Source: JAVVEH01 sp032251435 (GTDB lineage Bacteria > Verrucomicrobiota > Lentisphaeria > Oligosphaerales > MVZH01). Taken from it: a stretch of DNA of 11,471 bases. A model generated the notes under the pieces. The model was not told the origin of the DNA. It saw only the letters and a program-made list of their open reading frames with translations, and searched no databases. The stretch is taken from NCBI GenBank assembly GCA_032251435.1, contig JAVVEH010000071.1, positions 1-11,471 on the forward strand. Direction: 5' to 3'. The number at the start of each line of letters is the position of its first letter. Position 1 is the stretch's first letter. Both the position numbers and the translations under genes were made by a program. Below, one piece after another: positions 5,698 through 11,471 of the stretch.

Positions 5698-6933
5698 ATG
5701 ATGACGTTTATTTCCCGCCAATCCATCCGCCTTGTTCAGGACTACCTGCGGTTTTTTCCGTGTGTGGCGATTGTCGGCCCCAGGCAGTGCGGGAAGACCA
5801 CCCTTGTCCGGCACTTGACATCCGACTGGCACCATTTCGATCTTGAGAAGGCGGGGGACTACGGGCAAATTTCGGCGGATCCGGATCTTTTTTTCCGGTT
5901 GCACCCCGAGCGCGCCGCCATCGACGAAGCGCAGGTGCTTCCGGCTTTGTTTCCCGCGTTGCGGGTGGCGATCGACGCTTCCCGCTCGGAAAAGGGACGG
6001 TTTATCATCACAGGATCAAGTTCGCCCGATCTTGTCCATGCCATATCCGAGAGTCTGGCGGGGCGTGTGGGGGTTGTCGAGTTGTCGCCTTTGAGTCTGG
6101 AGGAAATTTGTGGTGGCGACGCCCCTTTTTATGATCTTTTCAACGATCTTGAGGCGGGGGCGGAACCGCTCTTGACGTTGTCCTCCCGCATGACGTTGCA
6201 AGAGATCCATCATTACTGGTTCCACGGGGGGTATCCGGAGCCCTGGAGGGTCGACGATGAGCCGTTTAGCGAGGCCTGGATGGGGCAATATGTTCAAACC
6301 TATCTCGACCGCGACATCGCCAAGCTCTTTCCCGGACTCAACACCCCGCGATTCCGGCAGTTTGTCGAGATGCTGGCCGGTTTCTCAGGGCGAATCGTCA
6401 ATTACGCGGAAGCCGCCCGGGCGCTTGGTGTCAGCCAACCCACCACGCGTGATTACTTTCATATTGCTCACAAGACATTTGTCTGGCGTCACCTGCCCGC
6501 CTATGCCAAAGACGTTTGTAAACGGGTCGTCAAACATCCGAAGGGATATCTGCGGGACTCCGGATTGCTTCATTTTCTCTCGCGGATCAGGGATCTGCCC
6601 CATCTGATGGGGCATCCCTCCATGGGGGCTTCCTGGGAATCCCTGGTGGTTGAAGAGTTGCTTAGGGGACTGCAGAATCGGGGTGTGGACCATGACGCCT
6701 ATCATTATCGGACCGCCGCGGGGGCGGAGGTGGATCTGGTCCTGGAGGGACGATTCGGCACATTGCCCATCGAGATAAAATACCATCATGACGCCAGCCG
6801 GAAAGGCATCCGGGCCCTCCGCGACTTTGTCCGCGAGAATAATTTGCCTTTGGGCATTGTTGTTGATAATGGCGAACACCCGCGGCGGCTTGACGAGCGG
6901 CTCGTCGCCGTGCCTTTTTCCTGTTGCCTTTGA
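5698..6933 (+). CDS. AAA-type ATPase with C-terminal DUF4143 domain
   Basis: 411 residues from ATG 5698; another ATG follows at 5701 and an in-frame GTG lies at 5680. The start is uncertain because no ribosome binding site is seen; family members usually begin just before the ISRQS-type segment, which favours the ATGs. N-terminal AAA_14-type ATPase domain: Walker A GPRQCGKTT (27-35), Walker B RAAIDEAQ (72-79) and sensor FIITGSSSP (102-110). The middle carries HYWFHGGYPEP and YLDRDIAKLFPGLN. The C-terminal DUF4143 domain ends in GAEVDLV..LPIEIKY (E344, D346, E359, K361), a PD-(D/E)XK nuclease-like pattern. Length is normal for the family and the gene is intact. The cellular role of these ATPases is poorly known; many are mobile or in variable regions. 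It stands alone between two repeat spacers. Confidence 0.92.
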   Translation: MMTFISRQSIRLVQDYLRFFPCVAIVGPRQCGKTTLVRHLTSDWHHFDLEKAGDYGQISADPDLFFRLHPERAAIDEAQVLPALFPALRVAIDASRSEKGRFIITGSSSPDLVHAISESLAGRVGVVELSPLSLEEICGGDAPFYDLFNDLEAGAEPLLTLSSRMTLQEIHHYWFHGGYPEPWRVDDEPFSEAWMGQYVQTYLDRDIAKLFPGLNTPRFRQFVEMLAGFSGRIVNYAEAARALGVSQPTTRDYFHIAHKTFVWRHLPAYAKDVCKRVVKHPKGYLRDSGLLHFLSRIRDLPHLMGHPSMGASWESLVVEELLRGLQNRGVDHDAYHYRTAAGAEVDLVLEGRFGTLPIEIKYHHDASRKGIRALRDFVRENNLPLGIVVDNGEHPRRLDERLVAVPFSCCL

Positions 6934-7040
6934 ATGCAACCGCCCCGCCCCCGGGTTTGGAGAACACGGGAAACAGGCGCCGCTGCTTGTCCGCCTCAGG
7001 AGGAATCGTCGCTGATTACAGGAAGATCGAGGGGAAATAT
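6934..7040. other. Spacer after the ATPase gene, nothing recognised
   Basis: About 100 bases following the ATPase stop, with no gene, hairpin-plus-T-run or repeat that I can support. The composite repeat begins just after it. Confidence 0.5.
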
Positions 7041-7192
7041 TTTTCGCGCCTTTTTGTGGCTGTCTTCACATTCGTGTCAGATCAGTGGCAATCAGTGGTT
7101 CAGATCTTCGCGCGTCGTCCACCGTTTCCGTGTGTCTTTGGTTAGGCGGCCCCGCGGTCGCCGCGGAACGCGATATGATGTGGCTGGCTGGG
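7041..7192. repeat. Composite repeat, first tandem copy (M4 fragment, M2, M1)
   Basis: 7041-7073 is a worn copy of the right arm of the 5444-5563 module. 7074-7109 (GTGTCAGATCAGTG..AATCAGTGGTTCAGATCTT) is module M2, and 7110-7192 is module M1. The 69-bp M2/M1 core (7074-7142) recurs at 7557-7625 at the same length, a period of 483 bp. M1 continues to 7192 and matches 1115-1197. Confidence 0.9.
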
Positions 7193-7222
7193 TCCCCCAG
7201 CCAGCGCCCGGTGACACCGGGC
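7183..7222. repeat. Two adjacent perfect hairpins
   Basis: GCTGGCTGGG-TCC-CCCAGCCAGC (7183-7205, 10-bp stem) is followed at once by GCCCGGT-GAC-ACCGGGC (7206-7222, 7-bp stem). Neither has a T-run. The first uses the end of module M1; the corresponding place at 1188-1200 lacks the right arm. Confidence 0.8.
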
Positions 7223-7369
7223 GGAAAAGAAAGACCCGCGGCGGGCCGCCGCCATAACGCGCCCGGACGGCGCTTGTTCCGAATAAATTCGGTACACCAA
7301 CTCGTGTGGGTGGGCTACGCCGAGGCAGGCCGCGGAATCCAAGGGGCCGCGGAGCCAAACTCACTGGAT

Positions 7370-7394
7370 GCGGCAGTCCCCTGCCGCTCTTTTT
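7370..7394 (+). terminator. Terminator-like hairpin inside the composite repeat
   Basis: GCGGCAG-TCCC-CTGCCGC (7370-7387) followed by TCTTTTT. It has the shape of a weak intrinsic terminator on the plus strand, but the nearest upstream plus-strand gene ends 437 bases earlier. It may be repeat structure only. Confidence 0.35.
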
Positions 7395-7397
7395 GGC

Positions 7398-7625
7398 CGC
7401 GGAGACCGCGGAATCCAGAGGACAAAAAAAAACGCCCCGAGGAAGCCGAATTCATGGCCACGAAAGGGCACGAAAATGAAGAGGGGCGGGAAGGCGTTGA
7501 TTTTTTGTGTGGCTTTTTGTGCTTTTTTGTGGCTACCCCCCTGTTTTCAAAAATTAGTGTCAGATCAGTGCTAATCAGTGGTTCAGATCTTTGTACGTCG
7601 TCCACCGCTTCCGTGTGTCTTTGGT
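7398..7625. repeat. Composite repeat, second tandem copy (M3, M4, M2, partial M1)
   Basis: 7398-7471 matches module M3 at 1382-1452 (CCGCGGAGAC.GCGGAATCC, GAATTCATGGCCACG). 7454-7560 matches module M4 at 5444-5563, including TTTTCAAAAATTAGTGTC. 7557-7592 is M2 and about 7593-7625 the start of M1. No conserved coding frame runs through these modules. Confidence 0.9.
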
Positions 7626-7697
7626 GGACGGGTTCGGAGCGGGTTTATTCCGCGCATCCGACACAACACCGTTGGCGTTGAATGGTTTTTCCCGACT

Positions 7698-7745
7698 CCC
7701 GGGGTTGAGGCAACCCCGGGCTATATGCCATAACGCCTTTGGCGT
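7698..7745. repeat. Perfect GC-rich hairpin plus small hairpin
   Basis: CCCGGGGTTG-AGG-CAACCCCGGG (7698-7720) has a perfect 10-bp stem with a three-base loop. A second small stem ACGCC-TTT-GGCGT follows at 7733-7745. The pair lies beyond the 3' end of the minus-strand regulator gene and has no obvious U-run in that direction. Confidence 0.75.
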
Positions 7746-7760
7746 AAAAGCTGGACCCGG

Positions 7761-7800
7761 CGACCTCCGACCTCCGACCTCCGACCTCCGACCTCCGCGC
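7761..7800. repeat. Second heptamer array, four full TCCGACC units
   Basis: A partial unit CGACC, four TCCGACC units (7766-7793) and the terminal TCCGCGC (7794-7800). The same heptamer forms the 22-unit array at the left edge, which ends in TCCGCGG. Here all units carry C at the variable position. It lies 11 bases beyond the 3' end of the regulator gene. Confidence 0.93.
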
Positions 7801-7810
7801 GCTCCGAGCC

Positions 7811-9034
7811 TCAGCGGGATGTCATTTTTTTCTGGCGGAACTGAGCGGGTGTCATGCCATATTGACGCTGGAATGTCCGGTGCAGGTAGGAAGCGCTGCC
7901 GATCCCGGTGGTGTCGGCGATATCGGCGACAGTCAACTCGGTGGCGCGCAGCAGCTCGCGGGCGATTTCAAGGCGCTTGCGGCGCAGTTCGACGTTGACC
8001 CCCCGGCCCAACGTGTTCCGAAAAGCCCGTTCCAGTTTGCGCCGGGACACGGCCATGTGATCCGCGACATCATCCACGGTCACGGGTTGTTTCACGTGAT
8101 CCCACATAAAGCGCAGAGCCCGGGCGACGATCGGGTCATCGACAGCGAGGACATCCGTACTGCGCCGGATGTGAACACCCGTCGGCGGAATCATCAGCGG
8201 CCCCGGCGGCGCGGGCTCTCCATTGATCAGCCGCCGCAACCGACAAACCGCCTGGCATCCGTATTCCCGGTCATTCATATCGACCGATGACAAACTCACC
8301 AGCGATCCTTCACAATGAAAGCGGTCATCGCCAAGGCCCAGTATGGCCACATCCTCAGGCACCGCCAACCCCGCCTGTCTGGCCCAGAAGCAGATCGTCG
8401 CCCCCATTTTATCGCTAGATGCGAGCACCCCCACCGGCTTGGGCAGCGCCTTTAATTCCTCCCCCACCCGCCGCGCCCGGCGGTCGTCGCGGTCCATCAC
8501 AAAGGTGGTGTCGGCCTCCGCGTCTGGCTTGGTGTCCTGGGGTATGCGGATCATGTGGCAGGTCATGCCCAGCTCGGTTGAATGGGCGCTGAAAGCGTCA
8601 TACAGAAATTTCATATCCCCCCAGGGGTCGCGTCCGATAAAGGCGACGTCTCTAAACCCGCGCTCATGAAAATGCCCGGCGGCCAGACGGGCGGCGGCGG
8701 CGAAATCATAGAGAACAGGGGGAGCGAGGTGATCCAGCGGATGCGGAAAACGCCCGATTCGGACAACCGGGCAGCCCATGCCGCGCAACTGGACCGTCAA
8801 GGGATCATCCGGAAGACCGCAGACGACACCCCCCGCCGGGAGCAGTCCCGACGGACAGCGGTCATGGCTGATTTCGGCGTTTACCACCTCCCAGCCAAAG
8901 GCATGCGCCTGATCCAGAATGCCGTCCAGGATCTCCGTGTTCTGGAGTTCGTAAAGCAGATCCCGGCGGCGGATCTGAATAAGAATGACCGGGGCGCGCG
9001 GGTAGCGTCTGGTGGCGGGATCGGGCGGTGTCAC
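7811..9034 (-). CDS. XylR-like regulator: LacI-type sensor plus AraC-type DNA-binding domain
   Basis: 407-residue cytoplasmic transcription factor. Residues about 14-290 resemble a periplasmic-binding-protein/LacI sugar-sensing domain: ILDGILDQAHAFGWEV, HFHERGFRDVAFIG, KPVGVLASSDKMG and VPEDVAILGLGDD are typical. Residues about 299-403 form an AraC-family module with two helix-turn-helix units (VDDVADHMAVSRRKLERAF, 320-338; VADIADTTGIGSASYLHRTF, 368-387). This layout is that of E. coli XylR and of large regulator families in Lentisphaerae and related phyla; the effector is probably a sugar but unidentified. Start GTG at 9034, with only a weak AGAAA upstream, 17 bases after the stop of the PEP-CTERM gene. 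No terminator lies between, so the two are probably cotranscribed. Likely targets are this operon and the divergent esterase. Confidence 0.92.
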   Translation of the reverse strand: MTPPDPATRRYPRAPVILIQIRRRDLLYELQNTEILDGILDQAHAFGWEVVNAEISHDRCPSGLLPAGGVVCGLPDDPLTVQLRGMGCPVVRIGRFPHPLDHLAPPVLYDFAAAARLAAGHFHERGFRDVAFIGRDPWGDMKFLYDAFSAHSTELGMTCHMIRIPQDTKPDAEADTTFVMDRDDRRARRVGEELKALPKPVGVLASSDKMGATICFWARQAGLAVPEDVAILGLGDDRFHCEGSLVSLSSVDMNDREYGCQAVCRLRRLINGEPAPPGPLMIPPTGVHIRRSTDVLAVDDPIVARALRFMWDHVKQPVTVDDVADHMAVSRRKLERAFRNTLGRGVNVELRRKRLEIARELLRATELTVADIADTTGIGSASYLHRTFQRQYGMTPAQFRQKKMTSR

Positions 9035-9051
9035 TGATTTTTCTGTTTAAC

Positions 9052-9990
9052 TTACGCCCGCCGCCGACGGAATCCCAGTAGAGCGCCAATCGCCAGCAAG
9101 GCCATGGAGGCTGGTTCGGGAATGTCAACTTCAGTGACTAGCAAGGGAGTGAAATTGGGATCGTCCACAACGGTAAGCGTTATGTCAGCTAAACTGTTGG
9201 TCCAAGTGCCGACATTGAATTGATTGGTAAATTCGTTGGCCGGAGTACTTCCAGCAACATAGGTATCGGGATACAGGAAGTAACCGATGAGTAACCCTTC
9301 CATAATCGTGCTGGTGGCGTAAGCGGCGTCATAGGCCAAACCAATACGCATAGAGTCGGCAAGCCCGGGGGTACTGCCATTCACGCCGAACTGCATCGCG
9401 TCACCCAAAAGAGCGCCGTATTCATAGACTTCATCGCCATAGGCCGAGGAGGAACCGATCCCGTTCCAACTCGTGAGGGATGTCGCGCCTTGGACTCCGG
9501 TACCGAAGAAACGGACACCACCGTAGTCACCAGGGTTGTTGTACCAGTCACCGGGCGCCGGGGAACCATTAAGGGTATCGAAACCGACATTGGCGTGCGA
9601 GGATTCGCGCATCCAGTCACCGGGGGTTAAGGACTCACCGTTGGTGCCGTCGTAATGGACCGCGGTGCCGGAGCTGAGGGGCGGCACTTGAAAGTAGTTC
9701 CCGTTTACTCCATCGTTATTATGCTGACTGTAACGAATAAGCGAATCGGGGTGGTTCCCGGCAGTCATCGTATAATTGGCGCTAACGTCAAGTGTGCGAT
9801 CATCGAGGTAGGCGTTACTGCCGTTGGAGGAAGCATCCATGCCGGTGGCAAAACCGTCCTTCCAAGAGCAGGTCACAACAAAACCATTCCCGGTTGTATG
9901 GGGTTGGATCGTGACAAAGGTTTCAGCGACAGCGGACAGCCCAGCCAGTCCAACCGCCACCAAGGTTAACATTTTAGTCCCGCGCCTCAT
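9052..9990 (-). CDS. Secreted PEP-CTERM surface protein, function unknown
   Basis: 312 residues from ATG 9990, chosen because AGGAGG lies five bases upstream and a signal peptide follows at once (MRRGTKM, hydrophobic core, likely cut at AVA/E after residue 22). The frame stays open further upstream, to a minus-strand codon at 10053, but that adds 21 residues with no signal. The mature part is rich in Gly, Ser, Asn, Tyr and Trp and predicted mostly beta; no catalytic motif is recognised. Residues 290-312 are a PEP-CTERM signal: IPEPASMALL, a hydrophobic stretch, then RRRRA. The protein should be processed by an exosortase and kept at the cell surface or in the extracellular matrix. It is first in a two-gene unit with the XylR-like regulator and divergent from the acetylesterase, suggesting a role in binding or handling an extracellular carbohydrate. 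That role is inference. Confidence 0.85.
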   Translation of the reverse strand: MRRGTKMLTLVAVGLAGLSAVAETFVTIQPHTTGNGFVVTCSWKDGFATGMDASSNGSNAYLDDRTLDVSANYTMTAGNHPDSLIRYSQHNNDGVNGNYFQVPPLSSGTAVHYDGTNGESLTPGDWMRESSHANVGFDTLNGSPAPGDWYNNPGDYGGVRFFGTGVQGATSLTSWNGIGSSSAYGDEVYEYGALLGDAMQFGVNGSTPGLADSMRIGLAYDAAYATSTIMEGLLIGYFLYPDTYVAGSTPANEFTNQFNVGTWTNSLADITLTVVDDPNFTPLLVTEVDIPEPASMALLAIGALLGFRRRRA

Positions 9991-10063
9991 ACAAACCTCC
10001 TGGAGTTCATTTTTTCCATGTCGAGCTGAAAACGCGTCAATCAGCGCGCTCACATAATCATGT

Positions 10064-10071
10064 CACCGGTT
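10064..10071. promoter_or_regulatory. ACCGGT palindrome upstream of the PEP-CTERM gene
   Basis: CACCGGTT with a perfect ACCGGT core, 74 bases upstream of the ATG at 9990. Read on the minus strand it is TTAACCGGTGACAT, similar to the CTAACCGGTTACAA read from the site at 10123. The AACCGGTT core resembles operators of LacI-family repressors. The neighbouring regulator lacks a LacI HTH, so the binding protein is unknown. Confidence 0.35.
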
Positions 10072-10122
10072 AAGATACCCGCGCTATTGGCATTCCGCAA
10101 CCCGCGCACCAAAGAAATTTGT

Positions 10123-10193
10123 AACCGGTTAGCAGCGTCAATTTCCGTATAAACCTCTTGACTTCACTACGAAACGAGACATGTTTGCTGTGT
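10123..10193 (+). promoter_or_regulatory. Candidate operator/promoter region of the esterase gene
   Basis: AACCGGTT (10123-10130), TATAAA (10148-10153), TTGACT (10158-10163) and TTTGCTGTGT (10184-10193). TATAAA could be a -10, but no good -35 stands 17 bases before it. TTGACT could be a -35, with ATGTTT at 17 bases as a poor -10. GTCAA at 10136-10140 mirrors TTGAC at 10158-10162. The three outer words are shared, in order, with the region before the ATPase gene. Confidence 0.4.
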
Positions 10194-10238
10194 CAAGCAC
10201 GCCATGAAAACGGATCACAACAAACGAAAGGTGTCATC

Positions 10239-11351
10239 ATGAAAAGATCCCTGTCAGCCATCCTTATCAGCGCCAGCGTCGTCGGACTTTACAGCCAAGC
10301 CGTTGCCGCCCCCCTGAAAGTCTACATCCTCGCCGGCCAGTCCAATATGGAAGGACACGCGGATACGCGGACCTTTGACTCACTCGGGATGGATCCGAAA
10401 ACAGCGCCCTTGCTCAAAGAGATGCGCGGTCCCGACGGGACACCAAAGGTCTGTGAGCGGGTGTGGATTTCTTACCTGACCGGCGATAACACCGTTAAGC
10501 AGGGACCATTGACGGCGGGATTCGGCGCGCAAGGGCGCGGCCCGAAAATCGGGCCGGAATTCACCTTCGGCATCACCCTGGAAAAACAGGTGAAAGGCCC
10601 GATTCTGCTGATCAAAACCGCCTGGGGCGGCAAAAGCCTGCATACCGACTTCCGGCCCCCCAGCGCCGCCACCGAGGAGAAACCGGTCGGCGAGTATTAC
10701 ACGCTGATGGTCAATCATGTGAAAACGGTTCTGCGGGATATCCGGCAGGTCATTCCGGACTATAATCCTGAGGATGGGTATGACATCGCCGGGTTTGTCT
10801 GGTTTCAGGGCTGGAACGACATGGTGGCCCGGGATGTCTATCCAAACCGCGGCAAGCCGGGGGGGTACGCGCTTTACACGGATTTGCTGGCTGATTTCAT
10901 CCGCGATGTCCGCAAGGAATTCGCCGCCCCTAAGATGCCCTTTGTCATTGGTGTCATGGGTGTCGGCGGACCGCTCGATCTGGAAAATCCCGGCCGCTAC
11001 ACCGCCATCCATGACGGCTTCCGCAAAGCCATGGCCGCCCCGGCAAACATGCCCGAATTCAAAGGTAATGTGGTCGCGGTCCTCACCGAAAAATACTGGG
11101 ATCCGGTGCTGGGCGAACTGGATGAGCGCTGGGGAAAGGTCAAGGGCAAAAACCGTGAGCTGAGCAACGACAAAACGCTCACGAAAGAACAACGCCAGAA
11201 GGCTCTGGACGAATTCACCGCCAGTCTTTTCACCCCGGAAGAGCTGAAGCTGCGTGACGTTGGGATTTCCAACGCCGCCTTCCATTATCTGGGGTCGGCC
11301 AAGATCATGGCTCAAATCGGCAGAGCCTTCGCTGAAGCGCTGACGGACTGA
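10239..11351 (+). CDS. Secreted sialate-O-acetylesterase-like (SASA/DUF303) carbohydrate esterase
   Basis: 370 residues from ATG 10239, chosen because AAGGTG stands just upstream and a signal peptide follows (MKRSLSAILISASVVGLYSQ, likely cut near AVAA/P, residue 24). The frame also opens at TTG 10158, but that TTG lies in the promoter. SGNH-type hydrolase of the SASA family: the nucleophile block LAGQSNMEGH with S35, oxyanion/central block FVWFQGWND (186-194) and a C-terminal FHYLGSAKIMAQIG block with likely catalytic H349; the usual aspartate three residues before it is not present (N345-A-A-F-H349). Enzymes of this family remove O-acetyl groups from sialic acid or from plant and algal polysaccharides such as xylan. 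The substrate here is unknown. Exported, probably periplasmic or extracellular. It is divergent from the PEP-CTERM/regulator unit and intact. Confidence 0.9.
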   Translation: MKRSLSAILISASVVGLYSQAVAAPLKVYILAGQSNMEGHADTRTFDSLGMDPKTAPLLKEMRGPDGTPKVCERVWISYLTGDNTVKQGPLTAGFGAQGRGPKIGPEFTFGITLEKQVKGPILLIKTAWGGKSLHTDFRPPSAATEEKPVGEYYTLMVNHVKTVLRDIRQVIPDYNPEDGYDIAGFVWFQGWNDMVARDVYPNRGKPGGYALYTDLLADFIRDVRKEFAAPKMPFVIGVMGVGGPLDLENPGRYTAIHDGFRKAMAAPANMPEFKGNVVAVLTEKYWDPVLGELDERWGKVKGKNRELSNDKTLTKEQRQKALDEFTASLFTPEELKLRDVGISNAAFHYLGSAKIMAQIGRAFAEALTD

Positions 11352-11373
11352 TTAAGCGCGCCGACCCGTACGG

Positions 11374-11412
11374 ACCGGCGCGGAGCCGGTCTCCTGGATT
11401 CCGCAGTCCCTG
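11374..11412 (+). other. GC hairpin and repeat fragment after the esterase gene
   Basis: GACCGGC-GCGGA-GCCGGTC (11373-11391) can form a stem just after the stop but lacks a T-run, so a terminator role is doubtful. It runs into CCTGGATTCCGCAGTCCCTGCGG. That resembles the reverse complement of the start of module M3 (CCGCGGAGACTGCGGAATCC at 1382). No gene is seen from here to the end of the window. Confidence 0.4.
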
Positions 11413-11471
11413 CGGTCGCTTTCCTGAAACTTGGGAATGATGAACAGATGAACAGGGAATAACGAATATCG

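Noticed and set aside
7085..7681. 198-codon plus-strand open frame in the repeat spacer
   Set aside because: It is made of the composite-repeat modules, has no ribosome binding site, and other copies of the modules do not keep the frame.
9991..10053. Upstream start for the small PEP-CTERM protein (21 extra residues)
   Set aside because: AGGAGG lies just before ATG 9990 and the signal peptide starts there.
10158..10238. Upstream TTG start for the esterase (27 extra residues)
   Set aside because: It would place the signal peptide internally, and the TTG lies in the likely promoter. ATG 10239 has AAGGTG upstream.
10380..11315. 311-codon minus-strand open frame opposite the esterase
   Set aside because: The esterase on the plus strand has clear SASA motifs, a signal peptide and a ribosome binding site. 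The reverse frame shows no domain and is a codon-bias shadow.

Overview
The window looks like a piece of a Gram-negative PVC-superphylum genome, most likely from the Verrucomicrobiota/Kiritimatiellota/Lentisphaerota side. This is inferred from content only: two PEP-CTERM surface proteins, a XylR-like regulator that joins a LacI-type sensor to an AraC-type DNA-binding domain, a sialate-O-acetylesterase-like enzyme, an AAA/DUF4143 ATPase, GC-rich composition and long repeat-filled spacers. No rRNA, tRNA, CRISPR array, transposase or integrase is visible.

Layout from left to right. 1-154: array of 22 seven-base repeats running off the left edge. 216-922 (minus): a VapBC-type toxin-antitoxin pair with a GTGA stop/start overlap, behind a sigma70-like promoter. 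923-1820: about 0.9 kb without a gene, holding copies of a composite repeat, a tandem 49-bp duplication and a large GC-rich hairpin. 1821-2393 (minus): the N-terminal third of a multispanning spermidine-synthase-like membrane protein, which stops where repeat sequence begins. 2654-5032 (minus): a 792-residue beta-helix (autotransporter-type repeat) protein with signal peptide and PEP-CTERM anchor, closed by a textbook intrinsic terminator. 5033-5697: a repeat-rich spacer. 5698-6933 (plus): a DUF4143-type ATPase. 6934-7810: another repeat spacer with two tandem copies, 483 bp apart, of the composite unit and a second short heptamer array.

7811-9990 (minus): a two-gene unit, a second PEP-CTERM protein followed after 17 nt by the sugar-sensing regulator. 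10239-11351 (plus): divergent from this unit, a secreted SASA-type acetylesterase. The shared 248-bp region carries two ACCGGT-centred palindromes. The simplest reading is a small carbohydrate-responsive locus: a secreted esterase removes acetyl groups from a polymer, an anchored surface protein acts outside the cell, and the regulator senses a released sugar.

The most unusual material is in the spacers: a modular repeat family of about 480 bp, dimorphic heptamer arrays and a related hairpin family. An upstream signature (AACCGGTT, then TTGACTT, then TTTRCTGTGT) is also shared by the ATPase and the esterase. Nothing here can be proven to be a new system from sequence alone.
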